A stretch of DNA of 20,520 bases from DATJJW01 sp035491935 (GCA_035491935.1 DATJJW010000271.1:1-20520); one strand, 5' to 3'. Shown: positions 6,404 through 14,155, counted from the stretch's first letter. Notes: generated by a model from the sequence alone, not told the origin. A program made the numbers and translations.

Positions 6404-7636
6404 ATGAGCACTCTTTCCGACGATCCGCACACGCGGTTGGCCGACGATCCGCGCACGCGGCCCGTGATCGCCCTGCATCCGGGCAAGCAGCGCCGGGCCG
6501 AGCGTGGCCACCCCTGGATCTATTCCAACGAGGTCCGCATGGAGCCGGCGGCCAAGGCGCTGGCACCGGGGAGCGTCGTCACCGTCGCCGATGCCGGCGG
6601 CAAGCGCCTCGGCGTCGCCTTGTTCAACCCGCAGCCGCTGGTCAGCCTGCGCCTGCTCGACCGGCGCGCCGACACGGTGATCGATCAGGCCTTTCTGGAG
6701 CGGCGCCTGGCCCGCGCCCGCGACATCCGCGACCGGTTGTTCGCCGAGCCTTTCTATCGCCTGATCCATGCCGAGGCCGACGGGCTGCCGGGCCTGGTCA
6801 TCGACCGCTATGGCGACGCATTGGTCTGCCAGCTGAACAGCGCCGGCATGGACCGGCTGGAGCCGCTGCTGCTGGCCGCCCTCGACGCGGTGCTGGCACC
6901 TGAGACCGTCGTGCTGCGCAACGACAGCCCGGCACGGCAGTTGGAAGGGTTGGCGATGGAGACCCGCATCGCCAAGGGTTCGGCCGATACGCCGTTCCAG
7001 GTGCGCGAGAATGGCTCTCTGTTCCGCGCGGATCTCTCCGCCGGCCAGAAGACCGGCTGGTTCTTCGATCAGCGGCCGAACCGCGCGCTGGTGGCGCAGC
7101 TCGCCAAGGGGGCCACGGTGCTCGACACCTATTGCTTCGCCGGCGGCTTCGGCGTCCAGGCGGCCGTGGCCGGGGCATCCCATGTGACATTGCTCGACCG
7201 CTCCGAACCGGCCCTGAAGCTCGCTATGGCGGCGGCCGAAGAGAATGGCGTGGCGGGGCGCTGCAGCGCCCTGCGCGGCGAGGCCTTCGAGACGCTGGAG
7301 AAACTGCATGCGGAGGGCAAGCGCTTCGACATCGTCGTGCTCGACCCGCCGGCCTTCGTCAAATCGAAGAAGGATCTGGGCCCCGGCAGCCGGGGCTATC
7401 GCAAGCTGAACCGGCTGGGCGCGGCGCTGGTGGCCCCGGGCGGCTACCTGTTTTCGGCCTCCTGCTCGCACAATATGCCGCTGGAAGCCTTTGCCGAGGC
7501 GGTGGCCATGGGCATCGCCGATGCCGGCCGCACGGCCCGGCTGCTCCACACCGGCGGCGCCGGGCTCGACCATCCCGCCCATCCCTTCCTGCCGGAATCC
7601 GCATATCTCAAGGGCCAGTTGCTTGCCCTGGATTGA
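6404..7636 (+). CDS. rlmI: RlmI-type 23S rRNA (cytosine-C5) methyltransferase
   Basis: The 410-residue protein matches RlmI architecture. An N-terminal PUA-like domain has RRAERGHPWIYSNEV (about 30-44). A central EEHEE-type domain follows, with the conserved block SAGQKTGWFFDQR (212-224). The Rossmann SAM-methyltransferase domain has LDTYCFAGGFG (240-250) as the SAM motif, LDPPAFVK (313-320) as motif IV and SASCSH (351-356) with Cys354 as the likely catalytic cysteine. Family members methylate C1962 of 23S rRNA; the exact target here is not proven. AAGGGA six bases before the ATG supports the start. The first 19 residues are an unusual extension built from a 24-bp duplicated unit. A GC-rich hairpin follows the gene. 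Confidence 0.88.
   Translation: MSTLSDDPHTRLADDPRTRPVIALHPGKQRRAERGHPWIYSNEVRMEPAAKALAPGSVVTVADAGGKRLGVALFNPQPLVSLRLLDRRADTVIDQAFLERRLARARDIRDRLFAEPFYRLIHAEADGLPGLVIDRYGDALVCQLNSAGMDRLEPLLLAALDAVLAPETVVLRNDSPARQLEGLAMETRIAKGSADTPFQVRENGSLFRADLSAGQKTGWFFDQRPNRALVAQLAKGATVLDTYCFAGGFGVQAAVAGASHVTLLDRSEPALKLAMAAAEENGVAGRCSALRGEAFETLEKLHAEGKRFDIVVLDPPAFVKSKKDLGPGSRGYRKLNRLGAALVAPGGYLFSASCSHNMPLEAFAEAVAMGIADAGRTARLLHTGGAGLDHPAHPFLPESAYLKGQLLALD
6417..6460 (+). repeat. 24-bp-period tandem repeat in the rlmI N-terminus
   Basis: Two 20-base copies (6417-6436 and 6441-6460) differ at one base and are offset by 24 bp. They encode two DDP(H/R)TR units before the PUA domain begins. The period is a multiple of three, so the frame is kept. 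It looks like a local duplication that lengthened the N-terminus. Confidence 0.85.
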
Positions 7637-7665
7637 CGTAGTGGAAATTAGGGAGCGGGGATTAA

Positions 7666-7681
7666 GGGGCCTGGCGGCCCC
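7666..7681 (+). terminator. GC-rich hairpin between rlmI and lptC
   Basis: GGGGCC-TGGC-GGCCCC is a perfect 6-bp stem with a 4-base loop, 30 bp after the rlmI stop. It is followed only by GTTATG, so the T-tract is poor. It may be a weak terminator or a transcript-end stabiliser that separates the gpt-rlmI unit from the lpt genes. Confidence 0.4.
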
Positions 7682-7764
7682 GTTATGCTGGGATGCGTGG
7701 AGACGGATTGCTAAAGCCCGGCTTTGCGTTCATATCAGCAGCAGGCAGCCCCATCGGGATCGGC

Positions 7765-8547
7765 ATGGCAAGTGAGAAGGCGCAACAGGCGCCGGCGAAA
7801 CCCTCGAATCATACGGCCGCCCGCCGACCCGTGGCATCGGCGGAGCAGGGCGTTGTGCCTGCCGCGTCCCCTGCCGCTTCATCCCCCAAGCCCCGGCTTG
7901 CCAGCAGTTTCTGGACCAAGGCCGAGGCACGCCGGGCACCGATCAGTGCGTCGTTCCGGCGCTACAGCCGTTTCGTCGGCCGGGCGAAACTGATCCTGCC
8001 GCTATCCGCCGCGGCATTGATCGTCGCGGTCGCCGCCTGGCCCTATTTCTCCGCCGGCCTGAGCAAGCTGCGCACGCCGGTTGCGGCGCCGACGGCCAGC
8101 CAGATCGCCGAGGTCCGCATGCTGGCGCCGCATTACATCGGCACCGACCGGCAGCAGCGGCCTTTCTCCCTCACCGCCAAGATGGCACGCCAGACCGGCG
8201 ACAGCGACGATCTGATGGCGCTGGATGCGCCCCATGCCGACCTCAAGGCCAATAACGGCTCCCAGGTCACGGTCAGCGGCGACAGTGGTATCTATCAGAG
8301 CCAGGCGCATTTCCTCGACCTCAAGGGCAATGTCACCCTGTCCCAGGACAAGGGCTACAGCTTCCACACCGATGCCGCCCGGGTCGATCTGGAGAACGGC
8401 TCGTCCGAAGGCCATGACCCGGTGACGGGCGGCGGGCCGAACGGCCACATCACGGCCGAGGGTTTCCGGGCGGAACAGGGCGGCCAGGCAATCATGTTCA
8501 CCGGCCATACCAACCTGGTGGTCGACGCTGCCGGCAAGAAGTCGTGA
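7765..8547 (+). CDS. lptC: LPS export periplasmic protein LptC
   Basis: The product is 260 residues from the chosen ATG. A long Ala/Pro-rich cytoplasmic tail of about 75 residues precedes one membrane helix (ILPLSAAALIVAVAAWPYF, about 76-95). A periplasmic beta-jellyroll of LptC/YrbK type follows, with strand patterns such as SQVTVSGDSGIYQSQAHFLDLKGNVTLS (split: SQVTVSGDSG, then IYQSQAHFLDL, then KGNVTLS). LptC is the bitopic member of the LptBFGC complex and hands lipopolysaccharide to LptA. Identity rests on the helix, the fold pattern and its place before lptA and lptB. ATG 7765 is chosen because GGGA lies just upstream; an in-frame ATG at 7693 would add 24 unlikely residues. The stop overlaps the lptA GTG start. 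The long N-terminal tail is unusual compared with enterobacterial LptC. Confidence 0.85.
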   Translation: MASEKAQQAPAKPSNHTAARRPVASAEQGVVPAASPAASSPKPRLASSFWTKAEARRAPISASFRRYSRFVGRAKLILPLSAAALIVAVAAWPYFSAGLSKLRTPVAAPTASQIAEVRMLAPHYIGTDRQQRPFSLTAKMARQTGDSDDLMALDAPHADLKANNGSQVTVSGDSGIYQSQAHFLDLKGNVTLSQDKGYSFHTDAARVDLENGSSEGHDPVTGGGPNGHITAEGFRAEQGGQAIMFTGHTNLVVDAAGKKS

Positions 8548-9587
8548 TCGACATGCGGTACCTTTTCCATGCCCTGCTGCTGACGGCGCTGCTCGCGGGC
8601 GCGGCGCCCGACGCCTTCGCCCAAACGCGGGCTCAGACCCCAACCCAGCCGCCCCCAGCCCGCCAGCCAACCCAGAAGCAGAACGACGGCACCACCGATC
8701 TGCTGGGCAAGGGCAAGGACCCGATGCAGGTCACCGCCGACCAAGGCATCGAGTGGCAGCAGAACGCTCACGCCTATATCGCGCGCGGCAACGCCACGGC
8801 CAAGCGAGGCAACATCACGCTCAAGGCCGACACGCTGACCGCCTATTACCGCAACCAGCCCGGCGGCAAATCGACGGAGATCTGGCGGGTCACCGCCGAG
8901 GGCCATGTCCGCATCACCACGCCGAGCCAGAGCCTGACCGGTGATAAAGGCATCTATGATCTGGACCAGGCCGTCGCGGTGCTGACCGGCAAGGATTTAC
9001 GCCTGACCAGCCCGCAGGAGGTCGTGACGGCGCGCGACAGCATGGAATGGTATGAGAACCGCCAGCTCGCCGTGGCGCGCGGCGACGCGCTCGTCGTCCA
9101 TGGCGACCGGCGTCTGCATGCCGACGTGCTGGCGGCGCAGATGTCCAAGGACGCGGCCCCCACTACGCAGAATGGCGGCGCCAGGAACAGCAATGGCCAG
9201 AGCCATATCAGCCGGGTCGACGCGGTCGGCCATGTACTGGTCTCCGGCCCCGATCAGATCGGCACCGGCGACGAGGGTGTCTATGACGTCGACAAGCAAC
9301 TCGCGACATTGAGCGGCCACGTCACCCTGACCCGCGGCAACAACACGCTTTCCGGCGAATATGGCGTGGTCGATTTCAAGAACAATATCAGCCGTCTGCT
9401 GCCGAAGCCCGGCGGTGTGGCGACCGCCACCGCCAATGGCGGCGCCCCGCCCTCGGACAACAAGCCCCAGGGCCGGGTCGAAGGCTATCTGGTACCGAAG
9501 CAGCAAACCGGCAGCCAGGCTCCCGCTACCGTACCGGCGACCGGCCCCGGTGCGGCAAATGGCACGCCGCAGGCCGCCACGCCCTAA
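8544..9587 (+). CDS. lptA: LPS transport periplasmic protein LptA, double OstA domain
   Basis: The 347-residue protein has a signal peptide: basic MIDMR, hydrophobic HALLLTALLAGAA, likely cleavage after AFA near residue 26. A Gln/Pro-rich linker follows, then two successive OstA/LptA jellyroll units at about residues 60-156 and 159-286. Each shows the pattern of a D/R-x-MEW-type opening strand, a VTA/VDA-x-GHV strand, and TGD(K/E)G-(I/V)YD. It ends in a low-complexity Gly/Ala/Pro/Thr tail. LptA forms the periplasmic bridge for lipopolysaccharide between LptC and LptD. Enterobacterial LptA is about half this length and has one unit. The GTG at 8544 overlaps the lptC stop; the ATG at 8553 is an alternative. 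The next gene is a methyltransferase rather than lptB. Confidence 0.88.
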   Translation: MIDMRYLFHALLLTALLAGAAPDAFAQTRAQTPTQPPPARQPTQKQNDGTTDLLGKGKDPMQVTADQGIEWQQNAHAYIARGNATAKRGNITLKADTLTAYYRNQPGGKSTEIWRVTAEGHVRITTPSQSLTGDKGIYDLDQAVAVLTGKDLRLTSPQEVVTARDSMEWYENRQLAVARGDALVVHGDRRLHADVLAAQMSKDAAPTTQNGGARNSNGQSHISRVDAVGHVLVSGPDQIGTGDEGVYDVDKQLATLSGHVTLTRGNNTLSGEYGVVDFKNNISRLLPKPGGVATATANGGAPPSDNKPQGRVEGYLVPKQQTGSQAPATVPATGPGAANGTPQAATP

Positions 9588-9611
9588 TCACCGATTATCA
9601 AGCACCCGGCA

Positions 9612-10409
9612 ATGACCCCATCCACCCCCTGCCCCGTCTGCGGCGCGCGCCACGCCGAACTGTTCTTCCAGCATGCGGCCGGCCCCCTGCCGCGCTGCCT
9701 CGACTGCGGCATGATCTGGCTCGACCCGCCGCCCAGCCGCGCCACGGTCGATGCGCTCTATACCGATGCCTATGCGGGGGCCACGACCGGATATTTCTCC
9801 AAGGTCGAGCGCAAGCTGTCGCGTTCGGCCGGCCGCGTCCGGCACATGTTGCGCGTGCTCGGCAGCGGCGCCTCGGGCGGAGGAGTTGCGGGCGGAGGAG
9901 TTGCGGGTGGCGGGGCTGTAGGCAAAAGCTTCCTCGACGTCGGCGCCAATGGCGGCTTCATGTCGGAGGCGGCGCGCCGGGCAGGTTTCGAGGTCACCGG
10001 CGTCGAGCCCGACGGGCAGTCGGTGGCCTATGCCCGTGAGCATTATCCGGGGATCCGTTTCCTCAACGCCTTCATCGAGGATGCCGAACTGCCGCCGGAT
10101 AGCTTCGACGCCGTCTATTGCTCCGAGGTCATCGAGCACAGCTTCGACGTCAACGCCTTCGTCGCGGCCATCGCCCGCGCCATGAAGCCGGGCGGCATCT
10201 TCTATGTCACCACCCCGGACATCAATCATTGGCGTCGGCCCAAGGACGTCACCAAATGGGACGCCTTCGGCCCGCCGTCGCACTGCCTCTATTTCTCGCC
10301 GGCCAATCTCGCCCGGCTGCTCGATCGCCATGGGCTCGACACCATCGTCAAGCGCATTGCCTTCAAGCCCGGTATCAAGTTGATTGCCCGCAAACGTGCC
10401 ACCGCCTGA
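9612..10409 (+). CDS. Zinc-ribbon class I SAM-dependent methyltransferase
   Basis: The 265-residue protein opens with a zinc-ribbon: CPVC (Cys7, Cys10) and CLDC (Cys29, Cys32). A class I Rossmann methyltransferase follows, with motif I FLDVGANGGF (107-116), an acidic VEPDG at the end of strand 2 (131-135) and SEVIEH (171-176) as motif II/III. HCLYFSPANLARLLDRHG (224-241) is typical of methyltransferases in polysaccharide gene sets. Between ribbon and catalytic domain lies a Gly-rich linker made by a 15-bp DNA repeat. It sits between lptA and lptB, where most alphaproteobacteria have no gene, 24 bp after lptA. A role in modifying a cell-surface sugar or lipid is an inference from family and position. 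No strong Shine-Dalgarno is seen. Confidence 0.82.
   Translation: MTPSTPCPVCGARHAELFFQHAAGPLPRCLDCGMIWLDPPPSRATVDALYTDAYAGATTGYFSKVERKLSRSAGRVRHMLRVLGSGASGGGVAGGGVAGGGAVGKSFLDVGANGGFMSEAARRAGFEVTGVEPDGQSVAYAREHYPGIRFLNAFIEDAELPPDSFDAVYCSEVIEHSFDVNAFVAAIARAMKPGGIFYVTTPDINHWRRPKDVTKWDAFGPPSHCLYFSPANLARLLDRHGLDTIVKRIAFKPGIKLIARKRATA
9876..9920 (+). repeat. 15-bp in-frame minisatellite (three units)
   Basis: Units at 9876-9890 and 9891-9905 are identical, GGCGGAGGAGTTGCG, and 9906-9920 is a degenerate third copy. They encode GGGVA, GGGVA, GGGAV (residues 89-103), a flexible linker just before the SAM-binding motif of the methyltransferase. The period keeps the reading frame. Confidence 0.9.
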
Positions 10410-10541
10410 TTGCAATATGCCCACGATAAAATGCGAGGCGAAGCCAAGCCCCGGTGGCGCCACTGTCAAGACGGGTTCCGCACGCCAATGCAAAAATCTG
10501 ACCAGATGCAAAATCCCGCTCGGCTTCCGGCGAAAGCACGC

Positions 10542-10547
10542 TAGAAT
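10542..10547 (+). promoter_or_regulatory. Possible -10 box before lptB
   Basis: TAGAAT matches the -10 consensus at five of six positions and lies six bases before the lptB ATG. A transcript from here would be leaderless or nearly so, in keeping with the lack of a Shine-Dalgarno sequence. No good -35 is visible. The 144-bp gap also holds an imperfect direct repeat ATGCAAAAATC / ATGCAAAATC near 10488-10514. Confidence 0.3.
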
Positions 10548-10553
10548 GGTGTC

Positions 10554-11390
10554 ATGACGATCTTGCCGTTCCGTTCGCCATCCCGGCTCTATGCCCCCGA
10601 TACCGAAGGTAGAAGCTCCGCCGATCCGGCCGCGGCCGACACGCGGCATACGCGATTGGTGCCTCCGGCCCAGGGGCTGGTGGCAAGCAATCTCGGCAAA
10701 CAATTCAAGAAGCGGCCGGTGCTGCGCGACGTCAGCCTGTCGGTCAGGCGCGGCGAGGCCGTCGGGCTGCTCGGACCCAATGGTGCCGGCAAGACGACCT
10801 GCTTCTACATCATCACCGGCCTGGTCAGCGCCGATGTCGGCACGATCACGCTCGACGGCAACGACATCACCAACCTGCCGATGTACCGGCGCGCCCGGCT
10901 CGGCATCGGCTATCTGCCGCAGGAGGCGTCGATCTTCCGCGGCCTGACCGTCGAAGGCAACATCCGCGCCGCCCTCGAGGTGGTCGAGCCGATGCCGGAA
11001 GCGCGCGAGGCCATGCTGGACGAGCTGTTGGCCGAATTCTCGATCAGCCATCTGCGCCGCGCCCCGGCGCTGGCGCTGTCGGGCGGCGAGCGTCGCCGCG
11101 TCGAGATCGCCCGCGCGCTCGCGACCCAGCCGCATTTCATCCTGCTCGACGAGCCGCTGGCCGGCATCGACCCGATCGCCGTCGCCGAGATCCGCGAGTT
11201 GGTCCGGCACCTGAAGAAGCGCGGCATCGGCGTGCTGATCACCGACCACAATGTCCGCGAGACGCTCGATATCGTCGATCGCGCCTACATCCTGCATGAT
11301 GGTCACGTGCTGCGCGAGGGCGCGCCGGACGAGATCGTCGCCGACCAGAATGTACGCCGTGTCTATCTAGGCGAACGTTTCAGCCTATAA
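10554..11390 (+). CDS. lptB: LPS export ABC transporter ATP-binding protein LptB
   Basis: The 278-residue protein is the cytoplasmic ATPase of the LptBFG extractor that pulls lipopolysaccharide from the inner membrane. All ABC motifs are present: Walker A GPNGAGKT (74-81), Q-loop Gln123 in YLPQEASIF, signature LSGGE (175-179), Walker B ILLDEP (196-201) and the H-loop His232 in ITDHNVRETL. The LptB-typical phrases CFYIITGLV and LPMYRRARLGIGYLPQ make the assignment firm. About 38 extra N-terminal residues precede the usual start at GLVASNLGK. The true start could be a downstream GTG, since no Shine-Dalgarno supports ATG 10554. rpoN follows after 20 bp, as is usual in this class. Confidence 0.93.
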   Translation: MTILPFRSPSRLYAPDTEGRSSADPAAADTRHTRLVPPAQGLVASNLGKQFKKRPVLRDVSLSVRRGEAVGLLGPNGAGKTTCFYIITGLVSADVGTITLDGNDITNLPMYRRARLGIGYLPQEASIFRGLTVEGNIRAALEVVEPMPEAREAMLDELLAEFSISHLRRAPALALSGGERRRVEIARALATQPHFILLDEPLAGIDPIAVAEIRELVRHLKKRGIGVLITDHNVRETLDIVDRAYILHDGHVLREGAPDEIVADQNVRRVYLGERFSL

Positions 11391-11410
11391 GCAGCCCATT
11401 GGTCCGCTCC

Positions 11411-12931
11411 ATGGCTCTATCACCGAGGCTCGATCTAAGACAGACCCAGTCACTGGTGATGACGCCACAGCTGCAGCAGGCGATCAAGCTGCTGCAGCTG
11501 TCGAACATGGAGCTGTCGGAATTCGTCGAGCAGGAGCTGGAACAGAATCCGCTGCTCGAGCGCGACCATTCCGATCCTGCGCCCTCGGCCTTGTCCGAGA
11601 CGCCCGAAGCGCCGCTGGAGGCTCGGGCCGAGCCTGAATTTACCGAAAGCGCCACCGCCGTCATCGAAAATGGCGAGAATTTCTCCCAGGACGATGTGGC
11701 GCTGTGGCAGGCCGAAGGTGGCGTGGAGGGCGGCGGCGACGTCGATTTCGCGGGCGATGCCGATGCCTGGAAGAGCCGGCTCGGCGGCAACGGCACCGGC
11801 GGCCTGTCGGATGATCTGCCGGGGCTGGAAGAGGTGCTGCGCCAGGACATTTCGCTGCGCGAGCATCTGGTCGGCCAGCTCAATTGCGACATCGATGATC
11901 CGGTCGAACGCATGGTCGGGCTGCACCTCATCGATCTGCTCGATGAGTCCGGATACCTGACGGCGGATCTGGACGAGGCGGCGGCCTTGCTGCGCTGCCC
12001 GATGGAGCTGATCGAGACCGTGCTGCGTCGACTGCAGCGTTTCGATCCGGCCGGCGTCTTCGCACGCAACCTCAAGGAATGCTTGGGCATCCAGCTGGCC
12101 GAGCGCAACCGGCTCGATCCCGCAATGCAGACGTTGCTCGACAATCTGCCGATGCTGGCCAATCGCGAGATCAACGCGCTGATCCGGCTCTGCGGCATCG
12201 ATGCCGAGGACTTCGCCGACATGATCGCCGAGATCAAGGCGCTGAACCCGAAGCCGGGGCTGGGCTTCGAGGGCGCGCCGATCCAGGCGGTGGTACCGGA
12301 CATTCTGATGCGGGCGCTGCCCGATGGCGGCTGGAGCATCGAGCTCAATACCGACACGCTGCCGCGCGTGCTGGTCAACAGCCGCTATTTCGCGAAGGTC
12401 TCCAAGGGCGCGCAAGCCAAGGAGGAGCGGGAATATCTCTCCGAGCGCTTCCAGTCGGCCAATTGGCTGGTGAAGTCGCTGCACCAGCGCGCCAACACGA
12501 TCCTGAGGGTCGCGACCGAGATCGTGCGCCAGCAGGATGCCTTCTTCATCCATGGCGTCTCGTTCCTGCGGCCGCTGATCCTGCGCGACATCGCCGAGGC
12601 TATCGGCATGCATGAGAGCACGGTCAGCCGCGTCACGACCAACAAATACATGGCGACGCCCAGGGGTCTGTTCGAGCTGAAATACTTCTTCACCTCGGCG
12701 ATCCAGGGCACCGCCGGCACCGGCACCCATTCGGCCGAGGCCGTGCGCTTCCGTATCAAGAGCCTGATCGATGCGGAGCCGGCCAACGCCATCTTGTCGG
12801 ACGACCGCATTGTCGAGATCCTGCTCGAAAGCGGCATCGACATCGCCCGGCGCACCGTCGCCAAGTATCGCGAGGCGATGCGCATCCCGTCCTCGGTCAT
12901 GCGCCGACGTGAAAAATCGATGCGGATCTAG
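11411..12931 (+). CDS. rpoN: RNA polymerase sigma-54 factor
   Basis: The 506-residue protein is a complete sigma-54. Region I is LDLRQTQSLVMTPQLQQAI with the Gln/Leu-rich activator-contact segment up to QNPLLE. Region II is acidic and variable (about 55-115). The core-binding domain includes FDPAGVFARNLKECL. The helix-turn-helix RDIAEAIGMHESTVSRVTT lies at about 393-411, and the RpoN box ARRTVAKYRE (479-488), which reads the -24 promoter element, is intact. ATG 11411 gives the usual MALSPRLDLRQ start; a TTG 12 bases upstream is also in frame but unlikely. It directs RNA polymerase to -24/-12 promoters with enhancer-binding activators, often for nitrogen-related genes. It is probably co-transcribed with lptB and followed by a 339-bp spacer. 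Confidence 0.96.
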   Translation: MALSPRLDLRQTQSLVMTPQLQQAIKLLQLSNMELSEFVEQELEQNPLLERDHSDPAPSALSETPEAPLEARAEPEFTESATAVIENGENFSQDDVALWQAEGGVEGGGDVDFAGDADAWKSRLGGNGTGGLSDDLPGLEEVLRQDISLREHLVGQLNCDIDDPVERMVGLHLIDLLDESGYLTADLDEAAALLRCPMELIETVLRRLQRFDPAGVFARNLKECLGIQLAERNRLDPAMQTLLDNLPMLANREINALIRLCGIDAEDFADMIAEIKALNPKPGLGFEGAPIQAVVPDILMRALPDGGWSIELNTDTLPRVLVNSRYFAKVSKGAQAKEEREYLSERFQSANWLVKSLHQRANTILRVATEIVRQQDAFFIHGVSFLRPLILRDIAEAIGMHESTVSRVTTNKYMATPRGLFELKYFFTSAIQGTAGTGTHSAEAVRFRIKSLIDAEPANAILSDDRIVEILLESGIDIARRTVAKYREAMRIPSSVMRRREKSMRI

Positions 12932-13270
12932 CCGGCTATACTTGGCGATTCCGGTAGTGATTTCCGGTTTTCAAGGGGCCGGATAGTCAAAAAACCATCA
13001 CACGCGACACTAAACGCCGTCGACAACCGTCCCCTGAGGTGTACTCTATTCGATGGCCGTATCCGCTGCGTTCGCTCGCGGATGCCCTCGGCGAACCCCC
13101 AGGAGGACGGTTGCCAGCTACCGAGAGACATGCGTTGAGATACGCATCCACTAGGTCGGAGCCATTCGAGATGAACCGTTAACGATTGGGTCGGATCATG
13201 GATGTCTGAGAGGACGGCCGTGGCACGGCTGGGCTCTCCAAGAGGCCATCAAACGAAACGGAGGCCATCA
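12932..13270 (+). other. rpoN-hpf intergenic region with repeats, possible structured leader
   Basis: This is the longest gene-free stretch in the window. It holds ATCCGC/GCGGAT arms (13061-13066 with 13078-13083), ATGCGT/ACGCAT arms (13130-13135 with 13142-13147), and the 8-bp palindrome CGTTAACG (near 13177). An 11-base direct repeat GAGGCCATCAA at 13242-13252 and 13261-13271 duplicates the hpf ribosome-binding region. A perfect AGGAGG at 13101-13106 precedes a possible TTG-start 23-codon frame (13111-13182). I found no clear -35/-10 pair and no strong terminator after rpoN. Confidence 0.4.
13260..13264 (+). promoter_or_regulatory. hpf ribosome binding site
   Basis: GGAGG lies six bases before ATG 13271 and decides the hpf start. 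It rules out the longer frame from 13202, whose extra 23 residues match nothing in the family. An almost identical segment lies 19 bp upstream. Confidence 0.85.
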
Positions 13271-13939
13271 ATGACGATGCAGTTCAGTGTCACAGGCAAG
13301 CAAGTCAGTGTCGGTGAAGCTTTGAGCCAGTACATCGAGAACTCGCTCAACGGATCGGTAGGAAAATACTTCGGCCAGGGTATCGTCGCCCACGCCGTCG
13401 TCTCACGCGAAGCACATCGCTATTGCGTCGATCTGTCGGTTCATATCGGACGCGGCATCCTGGTCCAAGCGACCGAAAAGGCGAACGATCCCTACATCGC
13501 CGCAGACATGGCTTCCGAGCATATCGATAAACGCCTGCGCCGGCACAAGCGTCGTCTGAAGGATCATCACGCCAATGGCCGCGAACAGCGTGCCGAGAAG
13601 GCGCATTACCAGATTCTCGCCGCTGAGGCCTCGGCCGATCGCGGTACCGCCTTGGACGGCGCCGCAACCGTGGACGGCGCAGAATTCGACGGCCATGACC
13701 ACAGCCTGGCCGAAGGGCCGGTGGTGGTCGCGGAGATGACCACGGATATCCCGACGCTCACGGTTGGCGAGGCGGTCATGCGGCTCGACCTCGCCAACGC
13801 ACCGGCCATCATGTTCCGCAATGCCGGCCATGGAGGCTTGAACGTCGTCTATCGCCGCGCCGACGGCAATATCGGCTGGGTCGATCCTCGCGAGGCGACC
13901 GCAGTGAATGGAGCCTGGCCCCAGATGGCCGAGGCATGA
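13271..13939 (+). CDS. hpf: Ribosome hibernation promoting factor, long form
   Basis: The 222-residue protein has an N-terminal S30AE/YfiA domain (about 3-100; opening MQFSVTGKQVSVGEALSQYI, with a basic end RLRRHKRRLKDHH). A variable linker follows, and a C-terminal dimerisation domain of about 60 residues (from TDIPTLTVGEAVMRLDL to GNIGWVDP). The two-domain long form is usual in alphaproteobacteria. It sits in the decoding centre of the 30S subunit and drives 70S dimers into 100S particles in stationary phase or starvation. It follows rpoN and precedes ptsN, the standard order. A strong terminator-like hairpin comes just after the stop, so hpf may be mainly expressed from its own leader region. 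Confidence 0.93.
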   Translation: MTMQFSVTGKQVSVGEALSQYIENSLNGSVGKYFGQGIVAHAVVSREAHRYCVDLSVHIGRGILVQATEKANDPYIAADMASEHIDKRLRRHKRRLKDHHANGREQRAEKAHYQILAAEASADRGTALDGAATVDGAEFDGHDHSLAEGPVVVAEMTTDIPTLTVGEAVMRLDLANAPAIMFRNAGHGGLNVVYRRADGNIGWVDPREATAVNGAWPQMAEA

Positions 13940-13991
13940 GCGAGACGGCACATTGACGTTTCGAGACCGGGACGGTTAGAGACGGGAACCA

Positions 13992-14034
13992 GATGCGCCG
14001 ATGCCGTGTTGTCGACATCGGCGCATCGCTCGTT
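13992..14034 (+). terminator. Terminator-like hairpin after hpf
   Basis: A perfect 12-bp stem (13992-14003 with 14016-14027) closes a 12-base loop and is followed by GCTCGTTTT. The T-run is short and offset by several bases, so termination may be partial and allow read-through into ptsN. It begins about 50 bp after the hpf stop. Confidence 0.65.
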
Positions 14035-14155
14035 TTCCGGATTCGCGACGGATCGAAACGAAGGGCAAGCCGGCAGGCATGAGATGGCGAACGGATATTC
14101 AAACCCCAGCCACCATGTTATAAGCCCGGCCGCATCGACGCGGGGAACTACCTGG

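Noticed and set aside
6302..7582. A 426-codon minus-strand frame opposite rlmI
   Set aside because: It mirrors the third-position GC bias of rlmI and shows no family signature.
9588..11306. A 572-codon open frame on the minus strand opposite the methyltransferase and lptB
   Set aside because: The composition is typical of an antisense shadow and it covers a complete ABC ATPase with all motifs on the other strand.
11450..12730. A 426-codon minus-strand frame opposite rpoN
   Set aside because: It lies wholly inside intact rpoN and has no domain of its own.
13222..13237. TGGCAC sequence upstream of hpf as a sigma-54 promoter
   Set aside because: The -24-like TGGCAC is present but the -12 TTGC element is missing at the required spacing.
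13202..13270. Longer hpf start at 13202
   Set aside because: GGAGG six bases before ATG 13271 and the family start MTMQFSVTGK favour the shorter protein.
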